8,892 nt of DNA, taken from an uncultured Opitutia bacterium. Lineage in GTDB: Bacteria > Verrucomicrobiota > Verrucomicrobiia > Opitutales > Opitutaceae. Positions 1 through 6,460 of this stretch are shown one piece after another. The stretch lies in contig CAJAFD010000223.1 of assembly GCA_903938935.1 (NCBI GenBank), positions 1-8,892 of the forward strand, written 5' to 3'. Below the pieces are notes generated by a model. The model had not been told where the DNA came from, searched no databases, and saw only the letters and a list, made by a program, of their open reading frames with translations. The translations under genes were made by a program, and so were the position numbers. Every line of letters starts with the position of its first letter. Within the stretch, counting starts at the first letter, position 1.

Positions 1-162
1 ATCAAAAACGAGATAAGAGCCACGATCCATCGTCGGGGCTTTTTTATCGCCGCTCATGGAGACGATCGCACCGAGCAAGCCAATAAACAAGAGGATCGCG
101 CCTCCGGTAAAGACCACGAGCGCCACCAGCGCACCGAACATCGAGGTGAAGAAATTTTTCAT
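1..162 (-). CDS. sppA: SppA-like signal peptide peptidase, N-terminal fragment (runs off the left edge)
   Basis: This is the first 54 codons of a minus-strand gene whose remainder lies outside the window. The start is the ATG read from 162 down. The peptide begins MKNFFTSMFGALVALVVFTG and continues as one hydrophobic membrane helix (about residues 9-36). After it come a short polar stretch (SGDKKAP) and the start of a strand (GSYLVFD). An N-terminal anchor followed by a 'GSYLVFDLS'-like strand is how bacterial signal peptide peptidase A / protease IV (S49 family) proteins begin. In that family, SppA degrades cleaved signal peptides in the inner membrane, with the catalytic part facing the periplasm. 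The catalytic Ser and Lys are not in the window, so the family call rests on the N-terminus alone. No Shine-Dalgarno sequence precedes the ATG. The gene is divergent from the one at 331. Another membrane-anchored protein is the main alternative. Confidence 0.62.
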   Translation of the reverse strand, partial: MKNFFTSMFGALVALVVFTGGAILLFIGLLGAIVSMSGDKKAPTMDRGSYLVFD

Positions 163-330
163 GCGGTGACGAACCTAACAGCCGCGCGCAACGCAGCCAG
201 TAGAAACGTCGCCTGCGCCAACCTAAACATCTCAAAACCCATCCCCTGGGTCGGAGATTCGTAACTCACCTGTTACAATGGAAGGTACAGCGAGGTTGCA
301 TCCTGCTGCGGCTCGCGACAGAACTGTGGC
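163..330. promoter_or_regulatory. Divergent intergenic region with a candidate extended -10 promoter for the gene at 331
   Basis: These 168 bases separate two divergently read genes, so they should hold promoters for both. On the plus strand, positions 271-279 read TGTTACAAT, which fits an extended -10 element (TGn followed by TACAAT, a 5/6 match to TATAAT). No good -35 hexamer lies 16-18 bases upstream, as expected when an extended -10 compensates. Transcription would start near 286, giving a leader of about 45 bases. Neither the leader nor the bases just before ATG 331 have a Shine-Dalgarno sequence. I could not identify a convincing promoter for the minus-strand gene. The promoter call is by eye and taxon-specific sigma preferences are unknown. 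Confidence 0.35.
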
Positions 331-1818
331 ATGAGCGAGCAAAAAGAATTACTCACGACCAACCGCAAAGCTCTCACGATCAACCTGGACGAGCCGAAAT
401 ACGGCACCTTCGCAGAAATCGGCGCCGGCCAAGAAGTCGCGCGCGTATTCTTCCAAGCCGGCGGCGCATCCGGCACCATCGCCAAAACGATCTCCGCCTA
501 CGACATGACGTTTAGCGATGCCATCTACGGCAAAGCCCCGCGCTACGTCTCACGCGAACGTCTCGGCCTCATGCTCGATCACGAGTATCAACTGCTCAAC
601 GAGCGCCTCGCTACGCAACGCGGCGAACGCACCACATTCTTCGCCTTCGCCGACACCGTTTCCGCGCGTAATTTCAAAGGCACCAACGAGGCTCACGGCT
701 GGATGGGCATCCGTTTCCAGACCGAGCCCGGCGGCCCACCGAGCGAAGTTGTCCTGCACGTGCGCATGTGGGACAAAGAAAATATCCTCCAGCAACAGGC
801 GCTCGGCATCATCGGCGTCAACCTGATCTACGGCGCGTTTTATTATCACACCGACCCACGCAAACTCGTCGAATCACTCCTCGATAACCTCTCCGCCGAC
901 CGTATCGAAGTCGATATGTTGAAATTGAACGGGCCCGCGTTTCATAACGTGGATAACCGCCTCATGTCGCTGATGCTCGTAGAATTCGGCCTGACCAACG
1001 CCGTCATGTTCGGTCCTGGCGGTGACGTGCTCCAACCCTCTGAAGTTCTTCACCACAAACCCATCCTCGTCGAACGCGGATCATTCCGCCCCGTCACGCA
1101 CGTCAACGTCGACATGCTCAACTGCGCGACCGCCCAATTCGTTCAAGAACCATCGGTGAAGGGCAAACAAGTCGTGGTGCTCATGGAAATCACCATGCAC
1201 AACCTGCTCGCCGCCGGAGAACTCGACCCCAAAGACTTCCTCGCGCGCGTCGATCTCCTGGGTGACATCGGCTTCAACGTCCTGATCTCAAATTACTCTG
1301 AATACTACCGCCTCACGTCTTACTTCCGGCGCTACACTAAAGAGATGATCGGTGTGACGATGGGCATCAACAACCTCATCGAAATTTTCAACGAAAAGTA
1401 TTACGAGAATCTTGAAGGCGGCATTTTGGAATCCTTTGGCCGCCTCTTTCGCAATTCGGTTAAGCTCTATATTTATCCGATGCGGCAGGATGGTTTCGAT
1501 GTTTACACCGCCGCCGGGCAACCCGTGCCAACCCACTCAGCCCGCACGCCGAGTCACGCCTTTGCCTCAGGCGTGCTCATCAACGCCAAAAACGTCCAGA
1601 TCGCCGATCACCTGCGCAACCTCTACGCCCACTTACTCGAAGCGCACTACATCGATTGCATCGTCGGATTCGACCCCACAATTCTGCATATTTTCTCACG
1701 TGATGTCTTGCGCCGCATCAAGGAAGGCGACGCCACGTGGGAAAAAATGGTGCCCGAAGCCGTGGTCGCCGCAATCAAACGCCGCGAACTCTTCGGCTGC
1801 ACCACGACCAAAAACTGA
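331..1818 (+). CDS. Conserved cytoplasmic protein of unknown function, 495 aa
   Basis: This is a full-length gene with strong coding character throughout. It has no signal peptide and no membrane helix, so it is predicted to be soluble and cytoplasmic. Stretches that look strongly conserved include KYGTFAEIGAGQEVARVFFQ (residues 23-42), GGASGTIAKTISAYDMTFSD (44-63), FADTVSARNFKG (106-117), RMWDKEN (145-151), NRLMSLMLVEFGLTNAVMFG (209-228) and PILVERGSFRPVTHVN (244-259). It ends in a helical KRRELFGC segment. From memory, a family of about 480 residues with these motifs occurs in cyanobacteria, Bacteroidetes and Verrucomicrobia. Members have carried labels such as 'TonB-dependent receptor' or nicotinamide-nucleotide adenylyltransferase. 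The sequence supports neither: there is no signal peptide, TonB box, beta-barrel pattern or HxGH nucleotidyltransferase motif. The segment around 386-415 looks low in conservation and may be an insert. The start at 331 gives a natural polar N-terminus. Function is unknown and I do not propose one. Confidence 0.85.
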   Translation: MSEQKELLTTNRKALTINLDEPKYGTFAEIGAGQEVARVFFQAGGASGTIAKTISAYDMTFSDAIYGKAPRYVSRERLGLMLDHEYQLLNERLATQRGERTTFFAFADTVSARNFKGTNEAHGWMGIRFQTEPGGPPSEVVLHVRMWDKENILQQQALGIIGVNLIYGAFYYHTDPRKLVESLLDNLSADRIEVDMLKLNGPAFHNVDNRLMSLMLVEFGLTNAVMFGPGGDVLQPSEVLHHKPILVERGSFRPVTHVNVDMLNCATAQFVQEPSVKGKQVVVLMEITMHNLLAAGELDPKDFLARVDLLGDIGFNVLISNYSEYYRLTSYFRRYTKEMIGVTMGINNLIEIFNEKYYENLEGGILESFGRLFRNSVKLYIYPMRQDGFDVYTAAGQPVPTHSARTPSHAFASGVLINAKNVQIADHLRNLYAHLLEAHYIDCIVGFDPTILHIFSRDVLRRIKEGDATWEKMVPEAVVAAIKRRELFGCTTTKN

Positions 1819-1875
1819 GTCCCGCGCGGAGGCATTGCACCTCAGCATCGCATCTGCGCCCGCCGCAACGTGCTC

Positions 1876-1935
1876 GGCTCGCCCAAAAGAAGTTTCGTGC
1901 GGCGAAACTTTGCGCGTGTTTAGCGAGCCATTTTT
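1876..1935 (+). terminator. Nested hairpin followed by T5, candidate terminator after the gene ending at 1818
   Basis: The 140-base gap before the DapF-like gene contains two nested perfect inverted repeats. The inner one is AAGTTTCG (1890-1897) with CGAAACTT (1903-1910) around a 5-base loop. The outer one is GGCTCGC (1876-1882) with GCGAGCC (1923-1929). A run of five T (1931-1935) begins two bases after the outer stem. That arrangement fits an intrinsic terminator for the upstream gene, although internal bulges of 7 and 12 bases separate the two stems. A structured leader of the next gene or a dispersed palindromic repeat are alternatives. It ends 23 bases before ATG 1959. Confidence 0.4.
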
Positions 1936-1958
1936 CTCCTAGCTCGACGATTCCTACC

Positions 1959-2813
1959 ATGCGCTTTCATAAATACCACGCCCTCGGCAACGACTACATT
2001 GTGCTCGATCCCCGCGATTTTCCTTCGTGGCGGCCAGCACCTACGATCGAGCAGATCCGCGTCGTTTGTCATCGCAACTTCGGCGTCGGCTCCGACGGAA
2101 TTCTTTGGGGTCCGTTGCCCTCGCAAACGAGTCAATTCGGCCTGCGCATATTTAACCCCGATGGCTCTGAGGCCGAAAAATCCGGCAACGGCCTGCGCAT
2201 TTTCTCGCGCTTTCTTTACGACCAAGGCCTCGCCAAACAACCAAACTTCACCGTCGAAGTTCCCGGCGGCCAAGTCGCCGTGGCGCTCAAGGATAACGCG
2301 CAGTTGATTTCCATCGCGATGGGTCACGTGAGTTTTTCGTCCGAAAAAATCCCGGTCGTCGGCGCGCCCCGTGAGGTGCTCAACGAGAAAATCAAGATCC
2401 TCGACCGCGAATTCACGTACTGCGCCGCCACGATCGGAAATCCGCATTGCGTGCTCCCGCTCACGGAAATCTCCGCCGACATGGCCCACAAATACGGCCC
2501 GCACCTCGAGACCCACGCCCATTTCCCGCGCAAGACCAACGTCCAATTTCTCAAAGTCCTAGACCGCGCCAATATTCAGATCGAAATCTGGGAACGTGGC
2601 GCGGGTTACACCCTCGCCTCCGGCAGTAGCAGCAGCGCCAGCGCGGCCGTGGCCCATCGCCTCGGACTCGTCGATCGCAGCCTCACCGTGCACATGCCCG
2701 GCGGAAAAATCGGCATCGAAATCGGTGACGCGTTTTCCATCATGATGACTGGCACCGTTAACAAAGTCGCCGAGGGTCACATGCACCCCGAACTCTTTGC
2801 GGTCAAAGTCTAG
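1959..2813 (+). CDS. Diaminopimelate epimerase-fold protein with both catalytic cysteines replaced by serine, 284 aa
   Basis: The length and landmarks are those of DapF, which interconverts LL- and meso-diaminopimelate for lysine and peptidoglycan synthesis. They include KYHALGNDYIVLD at the N-terminus, NPDGSEAEKSGNGLRIF (66-82), TIGNPHC (158-164), KTNVQF (192-197), WERGAGYTLASGSSSSASA (211-229) and HMPGG (245-249). In true DapF, the motifs NxDGSxxxxCGNGxR and ERGxGETxACGxGACA supply the two catalytic cysteines. Here the first is Ser75 and the second is Ser221, both TCC codons. The neighbouring secondary cysteines are Ile and Ser, and the Glu of GET is Tyr217. Residues known in DapF to hold the substrate appear kept: Asn11, Asn77, Asn161, His163, Asn194, Glu212 and Arg213. 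The protein is therefore a DapF homologue that probably cannot do two-cysteine epimerisation, and I give no gene symbol. The frame stays open upstream to 1737, but that overlaps the previous gene and is not DapF-like. ATG 1959 gives the standard start. Confidence 0.88.
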   Translation: MRFHKYHALGNDYIVLDPRDFPSWRPAPTIEQIRVVCHRNFGVGSDGILWGPLPSQTSQFGLRIFNPDGSEAEKSGNGLRIFSRFLYDQGLAKQPNFTVEVPGGQVAVALKDNAQLISIAMGHVSFSSEKIPVVGAPREVLNEKIKILDREFTYCAATIGNPHCVLPLTEISADMAHKYGPHLETHAHFPRKTNVQFLKVLDRANIQIEIWERGAGYTLASGSSSSASAAVAHRLGLVDRSLTVHMPGGKIGIEIGDAFSIMMTGTVNKVAEGHMHPELFAVKV

Positions 2814-3119
2814 CCCGCAAAAACTTCGATCAACGCGCGGTTACTCCCGATGCCTTTGGCCACGACCCAACGTGAACGTCTAGCCCTCGCCGTCATCGCG
2901 CTGCTGTTCGCATTGGGGCTTTTGGGTCTGGCGATCCTCTGAGGTCCGCTCGCCGCCCAACTTTCGACTCGCACCCTAGCAATTCGCGGCATCTCTTCGC
3001 TCATCTCATGCGTATTAACTCACAGCATTATGCCGCTTCTGCTGTCGACGCATCTCTCGGGTTATATTTCGTGGACCAACCGTGTCCAAGAATTTAAACC
3101 CGCTCGGACCATCCGCCGC
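2814..3119. other. Intergenic region of about 300 bases between the DapF-like gene and the sigma factor gene
   Basis: No well-supported gene is present. The region has a possible 30-codon membrane peptide (2850-2942, listed separately). It also has an inverted repeat GCGGCAT (2986-2992) / ATGCCGC (3030-3036) enclosing a smaller ATGC/GCAT pair (3008-3011 / 3025-3028). A TATATT hexamer (3063-3068) could be a -10 element for the sigma gene, but no matching -35 is visible. A short dyad TGGAC (3072-3076) / GTCCA (3084-3088) follows directly and could be an operator. All of these are weak and could be chance in GC-rich DNA. The promoter of the sigma/anti-sigma pair should lie here. Confidence 0.3.
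2850..2942 (+). CDS. Possible small membrane peptide, 30 aa
   Basis: This is an ATG-to-TGA frame of 30 codons lying wholly in the gap after the DapF-like gene. The peptide starts with a polar, positively charged segment (MPLATTQRERL). It continues as an unbroken hydrophobic helix of about 19 residues ending at the stop (ALAVIALLFALGLLGLAIL). This is the layout of a single-span small membrane protein, with the basic residues predicted to stay inside. No Shine-Dalgarno sequence precedes it, but none precedes the other genes here either. GC-rich DNA with many CTN and GCN codons easily produces hydrophobic frames, so it could be spurious. It could also be the remnant of a longer N-terminal anchor. 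Confidence 0.33.
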   Translation: MPLATTQRERLALAVIALLFALGLLGLAIL

Positions 3120-3716
3120 ATGAAAACGGAGCCAACCGCCGATTTGTCCGATGCGCGCCACGCAGCCGACGCGCGTTTGCTCGGCTTGGTGGCCGCAGGC
3201 GACAGCGCGGCTTTGGGGGAACTCTACGATCGTTTCTCTCGGCCGCTTTACGCTACCGCCCTGCGCATCCTCAACGACCCCGGCGAAGCCCAAGATATAG
3301 TCCACGATGCCTTCGTCGCGGTCTGGGAAAAAGCCTCGAGCTTTGAAACCGCTCGCGGGACCGCGTTTTCCTGGGTGCTCACCCTCACGCGTAATCGCGC
3401 CATTGATCGCCTGCGCTCCCGCCGTCGCCGCCACGAGTTGCTCGAAACGTCCACCCTCTCCGATCTCGGCCTTGACGAAAACTCCTCCGGTCCCGGGGCC
3501 GACTCTGCGGCCTCGAGCTCGGATCAAGCCACCACCCTTCGCGCCGCCGTCGCCGCTTTACCCGCCGATCAACAACGCGCGCTCACCCTCGCCTTTTTCA
3601 GCGGCCTCACGCAGGAAGAAATCGCCGCTCGTCTCGAAACGCCCCTAGGCACGATCAAAGCCCGCATCCGTCGCGGCCTACTAAAATTACGCGATCAACT
3701 CGCGAATCGTCTATGA
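3120..3716 (+). CDS. ECF-type RNA polymerase sigma factor (SigK-like), 198 aa
   Basis: It directs RNA polymerase to a stress- or envelope-responsive regulon. Region sigma-2 spans about residues 32-103 (ELYDRFSRPLY, DIVHDAFVAVWEKASSF, FSWVLTLTRNRAIDRLRSRR). A Ser/Asp-rich linker follows (about 110-138). Region sigma-4 spans about 140-193 (LPADQQRALTLAFFSGLTQEEIAARL, then GTIKARIRRGLLKLRDQL), which forms the helix-turn-helix that reads the -35 element. Sigma-1 and sigma-3 are absent, as in ECF (group 4) sigma factors. The coupled downstream gene is an RskA-type anti-sigma factor, which suggests the SigK/ECF19-like branch. I chose ATG 3120. An in-frame ATG at 3030 would add 30 residues with no sigma character. 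The stop overlaps the next start (ATGA, 3713-3716), indicating translational coupling and near-equal synthesis of the pair. Autoregulation is common for such pairs but no clear ECF promoter was seen. Confidence 0.92.
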   Translation: MKTEPTADLSDARHAADARLLGLVAAGDSAALGELYDRFSRPLYATALRILNDPGEAQDIVHDAFVAVWEKASSFETARGTAFSWVLTLTRNRAIDRLRSRRRRHELLETSTLSDLGLDENSSGPGADSAASSSDQATTLRAAVAALPADQQRALTLAFFSGLTQEEIAARLETPLGTIKARIRRGLLKLRDQLANRL

Positions 3717-4618
3717 ACGCCGAACGCCACGAAGATCTCGCCGCGCTCGCCGCCCTCGACTTGCTCACTCCCGCCGAGCAGGCCGAATTTACCGCCGCCC
3801 TCGCCGAACACCCCGAGTTAGCGGCTATCGCCGCCTCCCTCCGATCCACGGCGGCCGAACTCGCGCATACCGCCCCCGCAGCCGAACCTCCCGCAGACCT
3901 AAAAATCCGCCTGCTCAAGACGATCGCTGGCGATGCGAGCGCCGCGCGCGCTCCCATAGTCACAGCCTCCCGTTCTACAATTCTGCCGTTTCCGACGTGG
4001 ATTGGTTTCGCCACGGCCGCGTGTTTTGCCTGCCTCGCGGCTTATTTCGCGCAGGCGTACTTTAACCAGAGCGCCCTGAACTCCGCCTTCCGCGACCAAC
4101 AAAACCTCGCCGATCTTTCTCTCCGCAGCACGAAAAACCAACTCGCCGCCGAGCGCCTCATCGCGCAACGCGAGCTCGCCGATGCCGCGAAGCGCGCGGG
4201 CGATACAGCCGCTCTCATCACGACGCTGGAATCCCGACTCGCTGAGACAAAACAACAACTCTTCGCTCAAGGCACGCTCGCCGATTACAAAATCGCTACC
4301 CTCGCCTCGCTCCTCGGCAACAGTCCCCAAGCCGTGGCGGTCGCCATCTGGAATCCCGCGAGCCAAGAAGGCGTGCTCACCGTCCAAAAACTCCCCGCAC
4401 TGGCGGCGGATAAAGATTATCAACTCTGGGTCATCGACCCGCAGTATTCCATCCCCGTGGACGGCGGTGTTTTCAAAGTCGACCCCACGACTGGCGAGGG
4501 CCGATTGGTTTTCCATCCCAATCGCCCCGTTCAAACCGTGGCGAAATTTGCGGTAAGCCTCGAGCGCAAGGGCGGCGTGCCCAAGGCCGAGGGCCCGATG
4601 GTGCTCATCGGCCCCTGA
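3713..4618 (+). CDS. Membrane anti-sigma factor, RskA family, 301 aa
   Basis: It is the predicted inhibitor of the sigma factor just upstream, with which it overlaps by four bases. The N-terminal cytoplasmic part (1-90) is the sigma-binding segment (HEDLAALAALDLLTPAEQAEF). It lacks the HxxxCxxC zinc motif of many anti-sigma factors, as is usual in RskA. One membrane helix covers about 95-116 (WIGFATAACFACLAAYFAQA). A long helical, probably coiled-coil stretch follows (about 118-187), rich in Ala, Leu, Glu and Gln. The C-terminal domain (about 190-300) has the RskA signature: NSPQAVAVAIWNPASQEGVL, LPALAADKDYQLWVIDP, then FAVSLERKGGVP and GPMVLIG. This domain would sit in the periplasm. In known members, release of the sigma factor follows regulated proteolysis of the anti-sigma factor. 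The extended coiled coil between membrane and sensor domain would hold the sensor away from the membrane. The signal sensed cannot be told from the sequence. Confidence 0.9.
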   Translation: MNAERHEDLAALAALDLLTPAEQAEFTAALAEHPELAAIAASLRSTAAELAHTAPAAEPPADLKIRLLKTIAGDASAARAPIVTASRSTILPFPTWIGFATAACFACLAAYFAQAYFNQSALNSAFRDQQNLADLSLRSTKNQLAAERLIAQRELADAAKRAGDTAALITTLESRLAETKQQLFAQGTLADYKIATLASLLGNSPQAVAVAIWNPASQEGVLTVQKLPALAADKDYQLWVIDPQYSIPVDGGVFKVDPTTGEGRLVFHPNRPVQTVAKFAVSLERKGGVPKAEGPMVLIGP

Positions 4619-4723
4619 TCCATCGCTCAGTCCAACATGGGCGTTTACGAAGACCCCATCACGACTCGATGACGGCAATTGAAACTTGCCCCGACCGCGC
4701 CTGCCGCAAACGCTTCAACTCTT

Positions 4724-5908
4724 ATGGTTATCAAACCCAAAGTCCGTGGCTTCGTGTGCGTCACCGCGCACCCGGCCGGTTGCGCAGCCCATGTCCAAGA
4801 GTGGATCGCCCACGTCAAAGCCCAACCCGCACTCGCGAAAGGCCCGAAGAAGGTACTCGTGATCGGTTCCTCCACGGGCTACGGCCTCGCCTCACGCGTC
4901 ACCGCCGCCTTCGGTTCCGGTGCCGCGACCCTCGGCGTTTTCTTCGAACGTCCCTCTGAAGAAGGTCGCCCGGCGACTCCCGGTTGGTACAACACCATCG
5001 CCTTCACCAAAGCCGCGCACGCCGCGGGCCACTACGCGAAAAACATCAACGGCGACGCGTTTTCCGCCGACATCAAGCGCCAAGCCCTCGACCTTATCCG
5101 CGCCGATCTGGGCCAAGTTGATCTCGTCATCTATTCGCTCGCGTCTCCCCGCCGCACCCATCCCACGACCGGCGTCGTCCACAAATCAGTCCTCAAGCCC
5201 GTCGGCCAATCTTACACGAATAAAACCGTCGATACCGATAAAGGCATCGTCAGCACGGTCACCATCGAGCCGGCCAACGAAGCCGAGATCGCCGACACGA
5301 CCGCCGTCATGGGCGGCGAAGATTGGGAAATGTGGATGCAAGCCCTGTCCGAGGCCAAACTTCTCGCTCCTGGCGCGCAGTCCGTCGCCTACTCTTACAT
5401 CGGGCCGGAAGTCACCTGGGCCATTTACAAAAACGGCACCATCGGCCTCGCCAAAAACGACCTCGAACGCGCCGCCCGCAGCATCGACGCGCTCCTCAAA
5501 CTCAGCGGCGGCCGCGCCTGCATCTCAGTCAACAAGGCGCTCGTCACCCAAGCCAGCTCCGCCATTCCCGTCGTCCCGCTCTACATTTCGATTCTCTACA
5601 AGATCATGAAAGCCCACGGTACGCACGAGGGCTGCATCGAACAAATCGCCCGACTCTTCGCCACCCAGCTCTACTCAAGCAACGGCCCCACCTTCGACGA
5701 AGCGGGCCGGATCCGGATCGACGACTGGGAAATGCGCCCCGAGATCCAAGCCGCGGTCAAAGAAATCTGGCCGCAGACCACGACCGAAAATCTTGCCACG
5801 CTCACCGACATCGCGGGCTACCGGAGCGAATTCATGAAGCTCTTTGGCTTTGGCCTGCCCGGCATCAACTACGAAGCCGAGATCGAGCCGCATCTGCCGA
5901 TGCTCTGA
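4724..5908 (+). CDS. fabV: FabV-type trans-2-enoyl-ACP reductase (NADH), 394 aa
   Basis: It reduces the enoyl-ACP double bond in the last step of each fatty-acid elongation cycle in the cytoplasm. FabV is one of several unrelated or distantly related enoyl-ACP reductases and is known for low sensitivity to triclosan. The N-terminus MVIKPKVRGFVCVTAHPAGC matches the family. The Rossmann nucleotide loop is VIGSSTGYGLASR (46-58), and FFE (73-75) follows beta-2, where an acidic residue fits NADH use. The catalytic pair Tyr-x8-Lys is Tyr235 and Lys244 (IYKNGTIGLAK), the same numbering as characterised FabV enzymes. The helix near the active site is PVVPLYISILYKIMK (282-296). Length is normal for the family (about 395-400). 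The frame is open upstream from a TTG at 4679, but those 15 residues are not FabV-like, so ATG 4724 is preferred. The 105 bases before it hold no evident Shine-Dalgarno sequence or promoter. A terminator follows the stop. Confidence 0.96.
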   Translation: MVIKPKVRGFVCVTAHPAGCAAHVQEWIAHVKAQPALAKGPKKVLVIGSSTGYGLASRVTAAFGSGAATLGVFFERPSEEGRPATPGWYNTIAFTKAAHAAGHYAKNINGDAFSADIKRQALDLIRADLGQVDLVIYSLASPRRTHPTTGVVHKSVLKPVGQSYTNKTVDTDKGIVSTVTIEPANEAEIADTTAVMGGEDWEMWMQALSEAKLLAPGAQSVAYSYIGPEVTWAIYKNGTIGLAKNDLERAARSIDALLKLSGGRACISVNKALVTQASSAIPVVPLYISILYKIMKAHGTHEGCIEQIARLFATQLYSSNGPTFDEAGRIRIDDWEMRPEIQAAVKEIWPQTTTENLATLTDIAGYRSEFMKLFGFGLPGINYEAEIEPHLPML

Positions 5909-5926
5909 ACACGGACTCATCCCTTG

Positions 5927-5956
5927 AAACCGCGAGCCTTGGCCCGCGGTTTTTTT
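5927..5956 (+). terminator. Intrinsic terminator after fabV
   Basis: A perfect 8-base-pair stem, AAACCGCG (5927-5934) with CGCGGTTT (5945-5952), encloses a 10-base loop. The 3' arm runs directly into seven consecutive T (5950-5956). It begins 18 bases after the fabV stop. This is the clearest terminator in the window. It separates fabV from the next gene, and it also argues against any start of the next gene upstream of it. Confidence 0.85.
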
Positions 5957-5989
5957 CTGCTCATAAACTTACTTTTTCGTATTGTTTCC

Positions 5990-6442
5990 ATGCGCGCCCT
6001 TCTGCAACGCGTCTCCACGGCTCACGTCGACATCGCCGGCGAACGCGTTGGCGCCATCGATCGCGGCCTCCTCGTTTTTCTCGGCATCGCGCCGCACGAC
6101 ACGGCAGCCGATGCCGACTGGCTCGCCGCGAAAATCACCACGCTCCGCATCTTTGATGATGCCACGGGCACGATGAGCCTCTCCGTCCGCGACATCGCCG
6201 GCGAACTCCTCATCATCAGCCAATTCACACTCTACGCGCGCACGCGCAAAGGCACCCGCCCCTCGTGGGATGGCGCCGCGCGCCCCGAGGTTGCGCTCCC
6301 GCTTTACGAGACGTTTTTACGCGCCTCCGCCTCCGCCCTGGGCCGCCCCGTCGCCTCCGGTCGCTTTGGCGCCGATATGCACGTGTCGCTCATAAATGAC
6401 GGTCCTGTAACCTTGCTGCTCGACTCACACCAACGCGATTAA
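5990..6442 (+). CDS. dtd: D-aminoacyl-tRNA deacylase (DTD), 150 aa
   Basis: It hydrolyses D-amino acids (and Gly mischarged on tRNA-Ala) from tRNA, a cytoplasmic proofreading step in translation. The N-terminus MRALLQRVSTAHVDI is typical. The two active-site motifs are present: SQFTLY (residues about 80-85) and the Gly-cisPro motif in NDGPVTLLLDS near the C-terminus. Between them lies the RKGTRPSWDGAARPE loop. The length equals that of the standard enzyme (about 145-150). The frame is open upstream to 5924, but that part overlaps the fabV terminator, so ATG 5990 is the start. The bases before the ATG are T-rich with no Shine-Dalgarno sequence. The peptidase gene begins 18 bases after the stop, so the two may be co-transcribed. 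Confidence 0.96.
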   Translation: MRALLQRVSTAHVDIAGERVGAIDRGLLVFLGIAPHDTAADADWLAAKITTLRIFDDATGTMSLSVRDIAGELLIISQFTLYARTRKGTRPSWDGAARPEVALPLYETFLRASASALGRPVASGRFGADMHVSLINDGPVTLLLDSHQRD

Positions 6443-6460
6443 CCACGTTCTTTTTTTAAA

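Noticed and set aside
44..235. Minus-strand frame of 63 codons, rich in Arg, Cys and Trp
   Set aside because: It overlaps the better minus-strand frame starting at 162, which gives a clear membrane anchor and SppA-like N-terminus. Its composition is that of an out-of-frame shadow.
331..1818. TonB-dependent receptor or NMN adenylyltransferase label for the 495-residue protein
   Set aside because: No signal peptide, TonB box, barrel-like strand pattern or HxGH motif is visible, so the remembered labels are unsupported.
1737..1958. Upstream extension of the DapF-like gene by 74 codons
   Set aside because: It overlaps the end of the preceding gene, crosses the hairpin region, and has no similarity to DapF. 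The canonical DapF N-terminus begins at 1959.
2810..3004. Minus-strand frame of 64 codons in the gap after the DapF-like gene
   Set aside because: Arg/Ala/Ser-rich composition with no recognisable motif, and it is antisense to the more protein-like 30-codon plus frame. Probably a by-product of high GC content.
3030..3119. Alternative start of the sigma factor at ATG 3030
   Set aside because: The extra 30 residues show no sigma-factor character and cover the region where the promoter should lie. ATG 3120 gives a normal ECF N-terminus.
6443..6460. T-tract between dtd and the peptidase gene as a terminator
   Set aside because: Only a 4-base possible stem precedes the seven T. No stable hairpin forms, so it is more likely part of the leader of the peptidase gene.
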